From assembly GCA_040768665.1 (NCBI GenBank), contig JAXGMN010000008.1:1-64000 (forward strand): a stretch of 64,000 nucleotides of DNA, in the 5' to 3' direction. A program made the position numbers and the translations under genes. The notes below the pieces were generated by a model. The model saw only the letters and a list, made by a program, of their open reading frames with translations, did no database searches and was not told the origin of the DNA. Positions within the stretch are counted from its first letter, which is position 1; each line of letters begins with the position of its first letter. Positions 1 to 9,266 of this stretch are shown piece by piece. Source of the DNA: JABWBD01 sp040768665 (GTDB lineage: Bacteria > Planctomycetota > Planctomycetia > Pirellulales > Thermoguttaceae).

Positions 1-926
1 GCCGGCTCCATCCCGGCAGCGCTGACCTGGACCGGGTTGAGGACATGCACGCCGTTGTCCAGCAGATCGGGAATGTACTCCGTGCATGCGCCGCAGGTAT
101 GGTACCAGATCTTCGCGCCGGTTCGCGACCGGATGTACTGGACGAGTTGTTTCTGCCGGGGCTTGACCACCTGGCGATAGAACTCCGGCTTGAAAAGCGG
201 CCCCTGCTGCCCGGCCAGGTCGTCTCCAATCATGATCACGTCGACGACGTCGCCGACCTCGTCGAGAAACACCCGGAACCAGTCGAGCCAGAACCGGAGC
301 GTTCGGTCGAGCAGCACGGCACAGAACTCCGGCTGCGTAAGCATATCGATAAACCACTGCTCCAGCCCTCGCATGTACCAGCAGAGTTCGTACACGACCC
401 CGGAGATGCCGCTGACGACGGCGTAGGGCGTTTCCCGTTTCAGCGTCAGCGCCCGATCGCGCAGGCCGGCGAATCGGCCCGGGTCGTCGCCTCTGGGAAA
501 CGGGTAGTCGGTCACGTCGCCGAAGGTGGCGTCGGCCAGGGGGCTATGGGTGATATCCATGTAGTACGGCCGGTCGTCGGGCATCGACCAACGGACGCCG
601 AACTCGTCGGTCAGGTCGTGCCACACGCGGCCGTCGCGCTCGGCGCGGACAATCTCGCTCTTGAAGTCGCTGGCGGCGCCGGCGGCGATGTACCGGGTAT
701 CGACCCGCAGCCGCTCGAGCACGGCCTCGCACGGCCGGGCGAGCTGCTGCACGGCGTCCATGACGACAACTTCGTCCTGGATGCCGAGATACTCGAGCAG
801 CGTCTGGTAGGCAAACTTGTGAATGCCCGTCTGATTGCCGCCCAGGTCGATCGGGAACCGGTCGGGCTCTTGGTGATCGAGGGCCTTGAGAAGCCGGTCG
901 CGCGGCGTCATCGTTTCGTGGGACAC
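1..926 (-). CDS. Uroporphyrinogen decarboxylase (URO-D) family protein, partial
   Basis: The N-terminal 308 or so codons are present; the C-terminus lies outside the window. The protein opens with TPRDRLLKALDHQEPDRFPID, continues through MIGDDLAGQQGPLFKPEFYR and reaches WYHTCGACTEYIPDLLDNGVHVLNPV, which is the layout of URO-D-like proteins of the MtaA/CmuA type. In planctomycetes such proteins are usually methyltransferase- or corrinoid-related, or uncharacterised, rather than haem-biosynthetic HemE. I chose the GTG start at 926 because GGAGAAGG lies just upstream; an in-frame ATG at 911 is the alternative. Cytoplasmic, no signal peptide. The family is clear; the substrate cannot be told from sequence. 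Confidence 0.85.
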   Translation of the reverse strand, partial: MSHETMTPRDRLLKALDHQEPDRFPIDLGGNQTGIHKFAYQTLLEYLGIQDEVVVMDAVQQLARPCEAVLERLRVDTRYIAAGAASDFKSEIVRAERDGRVWHDLTDEFGVRWSMPDDRPYYMDITHSPLADATFGDVTDYPFPRGDDPGRFAGLRDRALTLKRETPYAVVSGISGVVYELCWYMRGLEQWFIDMLTQPEFCAVLLDRTLRFWLDWFRVFLDEVGDVVDVIMIGDDLAGQQGPLFKPEFYRQVVKPRQKQLVQYIRSRTGAKIWYHTCGACTEYIPDLLDNGVHVLNPVQVSAAGMEP

Positions 927-1161
927 AAGCCTTCTCCATGACGGGGAGTGGAAGCCGAAGAAGTCTGCCGCATGCATCATGCCAAGCCTCGCCTCTCGAT
1001 GCAAGGGCCCGCCGGTAGGTCCCGCTTGCCGAGCGTTACCTGGAATCACCAACCACGTCGGCAAACCCAAACACGCTTTGAGCCACCCTCGGCGTGGGTG
1101 GGTGAAAACTCAGTGGTTCTATCGGCTGATTCGACCTCCGGTTCTGTTCCACCGATTTCTT

Positions 1162-1245
1162 CATCCGTGCCCCGGCTTTGCCATTCGTGCTACTTTGTCC
1201 TTGAGTTGTTCTGATAGCACGGATGGCAAGGCCGGGGCACGGATG
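1162..1245. repeat. Palindromic repeat, CATCCGTGCCCCGGC family
   Basis: A left arm beginning CATCCGTGCCCCGGCTTTGC is mirrored by a right arm ending GGCCGGGGCACGGATG, with a loop of about 20 bases. A half-copy of the same arm occurs at 24362-24392, so this is a dispersed family rather than a local terminator. Confidence 0.75.
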
Positions 1246-1333
1246 AAAATGAGGAAGAAAAATGGAAACCCAGCAAGCCGATCGTATGCCCCCGTTTTCA
1301 CCTCTCCACCCTCGGCGTCACCCGTCGCAACAG

Positions 1334-1454
1334 TAACCGTTCACGGGGCGGAAAGTAAGGGGACAGGTCCATGTTTTCGGCCCAGGTCTTTGCGGCCAAA
1401 ATGTGTCCACCGGCCGAAAAATGGACCAGTCCCCTGCCGCCCCGTGAACGTTTA
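1334..1454. repeat. Palindromic repeat, family B (CCGTTCAC ends)
   Basis: Ends TAACCGTTCACGGGGCGG and CCGCCCCGTGAACG are inverted. An inner inverted pair, GGGGACAGGTCCATGTTTTC and CCGAAAAATGGACCAGTCCC, makes a long hairpin. A second copy with the same core lies at 32478-32594. Short open frames reading through it encode GTGPCF-like peptides and should not be called genes. Confidence 0.8.
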
Positions 1455-1576
1455 CTCGCAGCAGAAGTCGGTAATAGGGAGTTGGACGCCGCCGCCGCGC
1501 GACATTACCATGAGCTTTGCGCCGACCGCCGGCCCGCCTTGCGACCATCCCACCGCCGCTACGATCCAGAAGCCCG

Positions 1577-2842
1577 ATGCACGCATTCAGAAACGTGAAA
1601 CGGAAATGCATTCCACTACTCGCCTGCCTGCTGAGTTGGGCCGCCCAGGGCGCAGTCGCCGCTCCGCCCGAGCCATCCTCCGCTGAAGCCCTCCGCCCGT
1701 ACATCGACCGCGCCTGGGAAGTCTCGTGGCAGCGTTTCTACCTCCCGAAAACCAACCTGTTCTACGACTATCTCAGCAGCTACGAGCCTGGTCGCGAGCT
1801 GGCCCACCTGCCGACCGCCGACGAAGTCCGCCGGCAGTATCCGAACGAGTGCGGCTACGGCACCGGCATGGAAGACGGCATGATCTCTGCGGGCGTCATG
1901 CTCTCGCTGATCGTCGATCGCTACGCGGTCACCCGTGAGGAATCGCTACGGGAGCGAGCCCACTGTGTCTTTCAAGGCATCCAGCGTTGTGCGGCCGCGC
2001 ACGGCGTCCCGGGCTTCCTGGCCCGCGCGGTCTGCGACGAAGATCTCAAGAGCATCTACCCGAATTCCTCCCGCGATCAGTACACCCATGCCGTCCACGG
2101 GCTTTGGCTCTATCGGCACAGTGCCTTATGCGATCCCGAAACCAAGAAGACCATTGGCGAGATCCTTTCCGCCATCGCCGATCGAATGACTTGCAATGTC
2201 ACGCCGGAAAACGACTACGACTCCCTCCGCGCCGACGGCACCCGCGATACTCGCGGCATCAGCCGCATGTGGAACGTCAAAGGCCACGAAGCCGCTCGCC
2301 TGCCGATGATCTACGCCGCCGCATGGGATGCCACCGGCAAGAAGGAATACTTCGACCTGTACCGCAAGTACCTGGAGCCGGCAGTCGAACAGTCCTTCGT
2401 TGTGGAGGACTGGCAACCCACGTACGCCCTGTTGCAGATGCAGGTCTCGATCGAATTGCTCCTGTCGGTGGAGCAAGATCCCGAACGGAAAGAGAAGATG
2501 CGGGCGATCATGGCCATGGTGTCCGAGCGCTGCGGCGCGCGCGCCCTGCGTGCCGACCGAACGGCGGCGACACTCGACCTGACCCTGCCCGGCAGCGACT
2601 GGCGGACCGGCGAGGGCCTCGATCCCAAGGGGGGCTATCGCAAGGTCTGGTACAACATTCGCGAGAGCGGCGAGGCCGCGCTGGCGCAACTGGTCGACGA
2701 AGGGCAACGATTCCCCGAGCAGCAACAGTCGCTCCTGGCCCGCGCGATCACCCGTCTCGACTACGACCGGGTGTCGACCTGTGGCATCTTCTATCTTCAG
2801 GCAGCATATTGGAAGGCACGCCGCTACGGGTTGTATCCCTAA
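1577..2842 (+). CDS. Secreted protein of unknown function, possible alpha/alpha-barrel glycosidase
   Basis: 421 residues. The N-terminus (MHAFRNVKRK followed by a hydrophobic stretch ending GAVAAPPEP) is a Sec signal peptide, so the protein is exported. The mature part is helical, with short aromatic/acidic motifs (GYGTGMEDGMIS, YAAAWDATGKKEYFDLYRKY) that resemble six-hairpin glycosidases, but I do not recognise a defined family or a catalytic pair. It lies 23 bases upstream of a beta-helix protein gene on the same strand, which suggests co-transcription and a shared role in glycan breakdown. The start follows from the signal peptide; a longer frame upstream adds a non-signal leader. Confidence 0.75.
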   Translation: MHAFRNVKRKCIPLLACLLSWAAQGAVAAPPEPSSAEALRPYIDRAWEVSWQRFYLPKTNLFYDYLSSYEPGRELAHLPTADEVRRQYPNECGYGTGMEDGMISAGVMLSLIVDRYAVTREESLRERAHCVFQGIQRCAAAHGVPGFLARAVCDEDLKSIYPNSSRDQYTHAVHGLWLYRHSALCDPETKKTIGEILSAIADRMTCNVTPENDYDSLRADGTRDTRGISRMWNVKGHEAARLPMIYAAAWDATGKKEYFDLYRKYLEPAVEQSFVVEDWQPTYALLQMQVSIELLLSVEQDPERKEKMRAIMAMVSERCGARALRADRTAATLDLTLPGSDWRTGEGLDPKGGYRKVWYNIRESGEAALAQLVDEGQRFPEQQQSLLARAITRLDYDRVSTCGIFYLQAAYWKARRYGLYP

Positions 2843-2865
2843 ACCAACACTCTGCGAGTAGCACC

Positions 2866-5800
2866 ATGCTCAAGAACACATTACCTTGCTTCCTCGTCAC
2901 CTGGGTCCTTGCCGCCGCTTCCCTGGCGCTGGCCGCACCGGTCGAATTGCATATCGCCCCCGGCGGCGCCGACACCAACCCCGGCACGGCCGAGCAGCCG
3001 TTTCGTACCCTGCCTCGCGCTCAGGAAGCTGTCCGCCTGGCCGTCGAGGAGATGGACGGCGACATCGTCGTCAATCTCGCCCCCGGCGACTACCGCCTCG
3101 CTCAAACGTTGCAGTTCACCGCCGCCGACTCCGGCCGCAACGGTTTCCGAGTGATCTACCGCAGTGCCGCTGGCTGCGGCAAGGCTCGCCTGCTGGGCAG
3201 TATGCCCTTGAAGGGGTGGAAAGAGCATCGCGACGGGATCTGGAAAATCGAACTTCCCGAGGGCCTGGTGTTTCACACGCTCTACGAGAACGGCCGCCGC
3301 GTTCACAAGGCCCGTTTTCCCGACTACGAGCACCATCCCGAAATGCCGACCGCCCTTGGCCGCTATCTCGTCACCGTCGACGGCACGCCCAAGCAGACCG
3401 ACCGCGACCATCCCAGGCCCGATGCGCCCGCCTGGCTGGCCTACGCTGCCGAAGACGCACCGCCGGTTACCGACGTGACGAAAATGCGGATCCATATCTA
3501 TCCTGGCGGCAAGTGCGACTGGGTCCGCGAGGTGCATCCCGTGGCCTCGATCGATCCCGCGTCGCGGCGGCTGAACATCAACGGCAAGCCTTTCCACGGC
3601 GTCGGCGTGGGAGCGCGATTCTTCCTCGAAGACGAACTCGGTCTGCTCAACGCGCCCGGTGAGTTTTTCGTCGACGAAAAGGCTCGCACACTCTACTACA
3701 TGCCGCTCGGCAAAGGCCACCCGGACACGCTGGCAATCTCCTGCCCCGTCCTGAACCGGATGATCGAGCTCAAGGGCGCCTCGCGCGACCAGTGCGTCCA
3801 GAATCTCGTTCTCGACGGCCTCGCTCTCGAAGAGTCGGACAATGCTCCGCCGCTTCCGCTCTGGGCCTACAACGGCCTTGGCGACGGGGCGCTCGTCTGG
3901 ATGAACAACACTTCGCGAATCGAGATCCGCAATTGCCACCTCAAGAACGGCGGCCGACACGGGATCATGATGATCGGCCACAACATGAACAACCTGGTCA
4001 TCGGCTGCTGGATCGAGCATATGGGCGTCAACGGCGTCAGCTTCTGCAACCGCTTCCTGGCCCCCGGCGGCAAGGCCCGCACCGAGGACCGCTGCCAGCA
4101 CAACCGCGTCACGAACACCTGGATCAGCCACGTCGGCGAGTTGCACACGTATGCCGAGTGCGTGACGGTGTTCAACGTCAGCAACAACGAGGTCGACCAC
4201 TGCCGGCTCGACAACTCCGTACGCTATGCAATCACAGTTCGCGGCAACACGGGCCCGCAATACGGCCCGTCGGTCCTGACGAACCATCCGCCGGCGAAGG
4301 GCAACACCTTCCACCACATCCGCGTCGAGCGGTGCGGTCAGGACGGCGGCGACATGGGCGCCCTGCACGGCGCCAATCTCAACATCCCCGGGGCGACGCG
4401 ATCAACACCTTCGAGCAGATCACCGTCGCCGACCGCTGGGCCATCCCCTCGGTGAAAGACATCGCCCCCGACGGCATCTTCATCGACTGGCCCAAAATGT
4501 GCATGCACCAGGTCTTCCGCAACGTCCAGATTGTCCGCCCCCAGGGACAACAGTTGCGGAGCCACGGACCGGACAACGGCGAATCCGCCCAGACGGACAA
4601 CGTAAGCTGGGAGCCGAACTTCGACGAACGCCGCATGGAGTACGACGAGATTGGGCTCCGCCCCGATTTCCCGAAAGAATATGGCGGCGGACCGCTCTCG
4701 CAGCTTCCTCCCCCTCCCGGCCTCGAGGCAAAGCCCCTCGGCTTCGACAGGATTCAGCTAACCTGGCAGCCCAGCGTTCCCCAAGATCAATCCTCGGCCT
4801 CCTACGCCGTCTTCCGCAACGGCGCCCTGGTGGGGACTACTCAAAACACCTCGTTCGAAGATCGGGGCCTGAGTGAACAGACCCTCTACCGCTATGCGAT
4901 CGCCACACGGACCTGGGAGTTCGCCCCGGCCGGCGAGCGCAGCCCGCAGTGCGAAGTCCGCACCCCGCCCGATACCACGGCCCCCGTACTGCTCAGCGCC
5001 TTGGCAGACGACAACGCCGACCACGTCTTGCTACATTTCAGCAAACCGCTCGATCCCGCCACCACCGGCATTCCCGCCAACTACGATATCGACCAAGACG
5101 TACAGGTCCTTAGCGCGGAAGTCATGCCAGACCCCACCTTCGTACGTCTCCGCGTCTCGTCGCTTACCGGTGGCATCAGCTACCGCCTGACGGTCAGCGG
5201 CGTCACGGATACCGCAGCCGCCCGCAATCTCGTTCCCGCCGGCACCTCGACTACCTTCCGCGCCGCGTCATTGGTCGTGCACTACACCATGGATCAGGCC
5301 GAGGGAGACACGCTGCTCGACACCAGCGGTCATAAGCGGCATGCCAAGCTGAACGGCACCGCCGCCTGCGTGCCAAACGACGGCCGGATCGGCGGCGCCC
5401 TGCTGCTCGACGGCAAGGACGCCTACGCCGAAGGCCCCGCCGATTTCGATCTTGGCGCAGCCGATTTCACCCTCGCCGCCTGGATTTGTAAAGACCATGA
5501 AGGAAGCATGATTATTCTCGCCAAAGCCGACGGCTTCGCCAAAGGGCAATGGTCCTGGGGCTGGGACCCCTGCTGCTTCCGCGCGGAGAACCAGATGTCT
5601 TTCCACCCCGAGCGGTCGGACCTTGGCGCTAACCGATGGATGCACGTCGCCTTCGTCCGCAGCGGGAACACAGGCCAGGCGTATGTCGACGGCAAACCGA
5701 GCGGCGGGACCCACGACCTCTCCGTGCTGGGCGATCTCTCGGGCGGCCAACCGCTCTTGATCGGCCGCCGAAGGCATGAGGAAACCCCGATCTGGTTCAA

Positions 5801-5879
5801 GGGCCGGATCGACGACGTCCGTATCTACGACCGCGCGCTCTCGACGGAAGAAATCGGCGTGCTCGCTTCGTTGAACTAG
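2866..5879 (+). pseudogene. Secreted right-handed beta-helix / FN3 / LamG-like protein, frameshifted
   Basis: The first frame (2866-4455) has a signal peptide, the APGGADTNPGTAEQPFRTL opening of parallel beta-helix polysaccharide enzymes, and beta-helix turns (NTSRIEIRNCHLKNGGRHG). The second frame (about 4390-5879) resumes at GDAINTFEQITVADRW with the end of the helix, an FN3-like domain (LTWQPS...YAVFRNG), a second Ig-like module and a C-terminal concanavalin/LamG-like domain ending in RIDDVRIYDRALSTEEI. The frames meet at the G4 run at 4390-4393, where one extra G restores a single protein of about 1,004 residues. This could be a real frameshift or a homopolymer error. Predicted cell-surface or secreted glycan lyase/hydrolase; substrate unknown. 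Confidence 0.8.
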
Positions 5880-5916
5880 AAAGAGGATTGGCAACCATGA
5901 ACCGGATTTCCGCTCC

Positions 5917-6207
5917 ATGGTCGCCCACATGGACGCCAAGATCGGCCGAATCCTGGACACACTCGACCGCCTGGACATTCGCCGTGACACCTTGTATGCG
6001 ACGGAGGCGGTCCGACACGGGCGGTGGAAGCTGTTGGCTATGGAGGGCATGCCCGTAGAACTGTTTGATTTGAAAGCAGATCCAACGGAAAGCAGAAATC
6101 TACTCGCAGAGAGACCGGCAGTCGTAGCGCGGCTGCAGGGCGAACTGCAGAAGTTCTTGGATGCGCCCCGTGATCGCTCGGGGCAGCCGCCAAGCCCCGG
6201 CGGATGA
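5917..6207 (+). pseudogene. Sulfatase remnant with internal deletion
   Basis: The first 28 residues (MVAHMDAKIGRILDTLDRL) are the conserved helix of formylglycine sulfatases found after the catalytic core, and they run straight into the sulfatase C-terminus (RHGRWKLL...ELFDLKADPTESRNL). The intervening section and the whole N-terminal domain with the CxPSR formylglycine site are missing. It is not functional as a sulfatase. It ends at an abrupt junction with a truncated ThuA-domain gene on the other strand. Confidence 0.8.
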
Positions 6208-6209
6208 AA

Positions 6210-6372
6210 GAAGGACCGGCGAGGTTTGTCTCCAGTGGTGCCCCTCGTAATCGACTCCCGTCACCAGGAGCACGCGGACCGGTTGGTCGGCCGCGAGTCC
6301 CGGTTTCGTCGAGAGCAATAGTCGGGCAACAACGGCAAACGCCGCAACTCCGACGTCCCAGAACCGCTTCAC
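6210..6372 (-). pseudogene. ThuA-domain protein, N-terminal fragment
   Basis: The GTG start at 6372 gives MKRFWDVGVAAFAVV..., a signal peptide, then QPVRVLLVTGVDYEGHHW, the hallmark opening of ThuA-like (trehalose-utilisation-type) secreted domains common in planctomycetes. Homology stops after about 54 residues, exactly where the sulfatase remnant on the opposite strand ends; the continuing frame is only antisense to it. The gene therefore lost its body in a rearrangement. Confidence 0.65.
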
Positions 6373-6411
6373 GGCCAGTCCTCTGAAGGCAAGGCTGGCT
6401 GGATGAATGGA

Positions 6412-8043
6412 TCACTGCCACTCGAACGCATCGTCATCTGCGGCTTCGATGACGGGCAGGTCTACGACGACGGTGGTCCCTCTGCCGGGCTCGCTCCGCA
6501 CCATGGCTTCGCCGCCCAGCAGTTCGGCACGCTCGCGAATGGCGTCAAGGCCGAAATGTCCGGTGCCGACCAGATCGAGGTCGAAACCGACTCCCCAATC
6601 CCGGATCGCGATTCGAAGGCGGTCGCCTTCCTGGAGAATGCGGACCTGCAAGCGATCGCTTTTGCTGTGACGCCGCGCATTGGTCAGGCCCTCCTGGACG
6701 ATCCGGAACAGGGCCGTCTCCAGCACCGGAACCAGCCGCTCGAACTGCACATCGCAAGTGTAGTCGACCTCAATACGCCCGTCGACCTGCGCTTCCGCAA
6801 CGAGGCTGTCGATCGCTGCGACCGCGCCCATGTCATCGAGCACCGAGGGACGGAGAACGGTCATCAAGCGGCGGGAATGATCGATCGTATTCACGAGCAG
6901 GCTGCGAGCCCGATCGATGTTTCGCCTCGCGTCGCCGAGTTGATCGTCGTCGAGGTGCCGGAGCGAGGCGTCGACGCTCATCAGCGCGCCGGTGAGCACT
7001 TGGGTCACGCCGTCGTGAATCTCGCAGGCGAGGAGCTTCCGGTGCTGTTCATGAATCTCCAGGAGCTTTCGGAGGACCTCCTGCTCCGACCGAAGCGACT
7101 GCTCCATTTTCTGGCGTTCGGCGACCTCGGCCCGCAATGCCCCCGTTCGCTTGTCCACCTGCCGCTCCAGCGACAAGTGCATCTCACGGAGCCGCTCGGC
7201 GAGCACATTGAAGCTGGCCGTCAGACTACTGATCTCGTCGTTGCCGGAGACCGGTATCGGCCCCATCGCCGCCGAGCCGGCCCGACCGGCCGCCTCGCGG
7301 AAATATCCGGCGAGAATTCTCAGCCGGCGGCCGGCCATCATCTGAAAAGCGACGAAAATCGATCCGAAAAGCAGGATAACCCAGAAGCCGGCCGTGATCG
7401 ACTGCGCCACGGCCTCGGAAACCATGGCGGACTGCACCGCGTCGAGCGGCACGGCAATGGTATCCATGCCGGCGATATCGCCGAGGCGAAGGTTGAACCC
7501 CGCCGTCGGCCCGTACCGCTCGACCAGCGAGGCCGGCGCATCCTCCGGCCGTCCGTGGCATTGAAGACAACTCTTTCCGACTCGCATCGGGCTGAGATGG
7601 GCCCAATAATCCTTTCCGTCCATGTGCAGCCGGCCGGTCCATTGCGCAAGCTCAGGGTTCGCCGCGAAGTACTCGATCATGCGAAGCTCTTCGGGACCGG
7701 CCTGATTGTGGGGATTTCGTGGAGCCGCCGAGGAGAACTTGATCACATAGTCCGGCAACCTCCGGCTGACCTTGTCAAAGACCGACCTTGCGACGAAAGA
7801 AGTCGACATCGCCTCGGCCACGAACTCCCCCGGTTCGACCCGCTTCTGCATTTCAGGGCGGATCTTCTCGGCGACGTACTCCCGAATCGCCAAATCGAAC
7901 TCCAGCGCAAGGTTGCCCTCGCGCGCGACCAGTTCCTCCATGTGGGCACGGGTCCGCGACCAGGTTCGCCAGAAGACGAATCCGGAAAAGGCGACCGCGA
8001 AGGCCGCGATGACGGCGCAGAACCTCGCGCTGATGCTTCTCAT
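6412..8043 (-). CDS. Sensor histidine kinase with c-haem-type DUF3365 domain, NarL/HisKA_3 class
   Basis: 543 residues. One transmembrane helix (about 5-25), then a DUF3365/Tll0287-like extracytoplasmic domain containing a CLQCH motif (Cys159, Cys162, His163) typical of covalent haem c attachment. A second membrane helix (WVILLFGSIFVAF), a HAMP domain, a coiled coil, the HisKA_3 phosphoacceptor box EIHDGVTQVLTG and a HATPase domain with DWGVGFDLD and GLDAIRERAELLGG follow. It probably senses redox state or a small ligand through haem and phosphorylates a LuxR-type regulator, but no response regulator lies next to it. I chose the start at 8043 because GGGGGAG precedes it; a longer frame begins at 8103. 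Confidence 0.9.
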   Translation of the reverse strand: MRSISARFCAVIAAFAVAFSGFVFWRTWSRTRAHMEELVAREGNLALEFDLAIREYVAEKIRPEMQKRVEPGEFVAEAMSTSFVARSVFDKVSRRLPDYVIKFSSAAPRNPHNQAGPEELRMIEYFAANPELAQWTGRLHMDGKDYWAHLSPMRVGKSCLQCHGRPEDAPASLVERYGPTAGFNLRLGDIAGMDTIAVPLDAVQSAMVSEAVAQSITAGFWVILLFGSIFVAFQMMAGRRLRILAGYFREAAGRAGSAAMGPIPVSGNDEISSLTASFNVLAERLREMHLSLERQVDKRTGALRAEVAERQKMEQSLRSEQEVLRKLLEIHEQHRKLLACEIHDGVTQVLTGALMSVDASLRHLDDDQLGDARRNIDRARSLLVNTIDHSRRLMTVLRPSVLDDMGAVAAIDSLVAEAQVDGRIEVDYTCDVQFERLVPVLETALFRIVQEGLTNARRHSKSDRLQVRILQEGDRLRIAIRDWGVGFDLDLVGTGHFGLDAIRERAELLGGEAMVRSEPGRGTTVVVDLPVIEAADDDAFEWQ

Positions 8044-8337
8044 AAGAACTCCCCCACCAGCCATACACGTCCCAGCATAGCGGTTCTTGTGGGACAGACG
8101 CAACGATCCATTTGCGAAATCATCGGATTACCCGAGCACCAGGGACGCGCGGGCGCCAACGTCTGCGGCAGGAAGTCACCCGCCAAAGGTGGCGGGCAGC
8201 ATCTTGGGCACCTCGCAGGAATCAGGCAAGAAGGCGCGCTGCTGCCACGCCCGCCGTCAACCCGGTGCGTTGCGACGCCCGATCGGGTAAGATAGCCTCG
8301 AAGCTTGAGGCCCCGGCAGATAATCAGGGAGAGGCGG

Positions 8338-9147
8338 ATGCGACTGGCCTGGCTGACCGACATTCATTTGAATTTTTTGGACGACATCGGGCGAGCGCAG
8401 TTCTGGCAAGCGGTTCGGCCCCGGGCCGACGCCGTCGTGATCACCGGCGATATCGCGGAAAGCCCGACGCTTGCGTCGCACCTGGCCGATGCAGAACGGT
8501 CGCTTGAGATGCCGATCTACTTCGTCCTGGGCAACCACGATTTCTACCGCGGCTCGATTGCCCAAACTCGGGCGGGGATCGCCGAGGTCGCTCGGCAATC
8601 GCAGTACCTGGTTTATCTCTCCGCCTCAGGCGCTGTCGAACTGACCGCCAATACGGCCTTGGTTGGACACGATGGCTGGGCCGATGCACGTCTGGGCGAT
8701 TTCGACCGTTCCGAAATCGTACTGAACGACTATTTACTGATTGAGGAACTGGCCAACTGCTGGAAACTCGGTCTCGACAAGGGCGCCTTGCGCGAGGCAC
8801 TGCATGCTTTGGGCGACGAAGCGGCGGGCCGCATTGCCGGCGTTTTGGGCGAAGCGTCCGCTCGCTACCCACGCGTGGTTCTCGCGACGCATGTGCCACC
8901 CTTCCGGGAGGCCGCCTGGCACGAGGGCCATGCATCCACCGACGAGTGGCTTCCCCACTTCGCGTCCAAGGCGATGGGCGATACTCTTCTGGCCGCGGCC
9001 GAAGCGAGGCCGGAGTGCGAGATTCTTGTCCTCTGCGGCCATACCCACAGCGGCGGCGAGATCCAGGTTCGCGAGAATCTTCGCGTCCTTACGGGCAAGG
9101 CCCGCTACCGTCACCCGGCCGTCGAGCAGGTCCTGGAGCTCGACTAG
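8338..9147 (+). CDS. Calcineurin-like metallophosphoesterase
   Basis: 269 residues with the full set of metal-binding motifs in order: TDIHLNF (DxH), VITGDI (GD), GNHDFY (GNHD), ATHVPPF (H) and GHTHSG. This is a cytoplasmic binuclear metal phosphoesterase; the natural phosphoester is not evident. The ATG is preceded by GGGAGAGGCGG. It diverges from the kinase gene with a spacer of about 294 bases in which I see no further gene. Confidence 0.9.
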   Translation: MRLAWLTDIHLNFLDDIGRAQFWQAVRPRADAVVITGDIAESPTLASHLADAERSLEMPIYFVLGNHDFYRGSIAQTRAGIAEVARQSQYLVYLSASGAVELTANTALVGHDGWADARLGDFDRSEIVLNDYLLIEELANCWKLGLDKGALREALHALGDEAAGRIAGVLGEASARYPRVVLATHVPPFREAAWHEGHASTDEWLPHFASKAMGDTLLAAAEARPECEILVLCGHTHSGGEIQVRENLRVLTGKARYRHPAVEQVLELD

Positions 9148-9266
9148 CGTCCCGCCACGGGACGATCGACGCAGCACTGGCAGCCGTCACGGCCGGGTGG
9201 TATTCTGAGCGGAGATCTTGCTCCATGGTTTTTCCACCGAAGCTCACTTTCCCAAAGAGGCGTCCG

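Larger units (their letters stand above)
927..1576. other. Gene-free stretch with two palindromic repeats
   Basis: About 650 bases between divergent genes. I see no convincing coding sequence; the open frames here run through the two palindromic repeats listed separately. Promoters for both flanking genes must lie here, but no clear -35/-10 pair stood out. Confidence 0.5.

Noticed and set aside
45..941. Long plus-strand open frame (298 codons)
   Set aside because: It is antisense to the URO-D family gene, whose translation on the minus strand matches a known family. High GC produces long spurious frames.
886..1686. Plus-strand frame with GTGPCF-like peptide
   Set aside because: It reads through two palindromic repeats; similar peptides arise wherever the repeat is translated.
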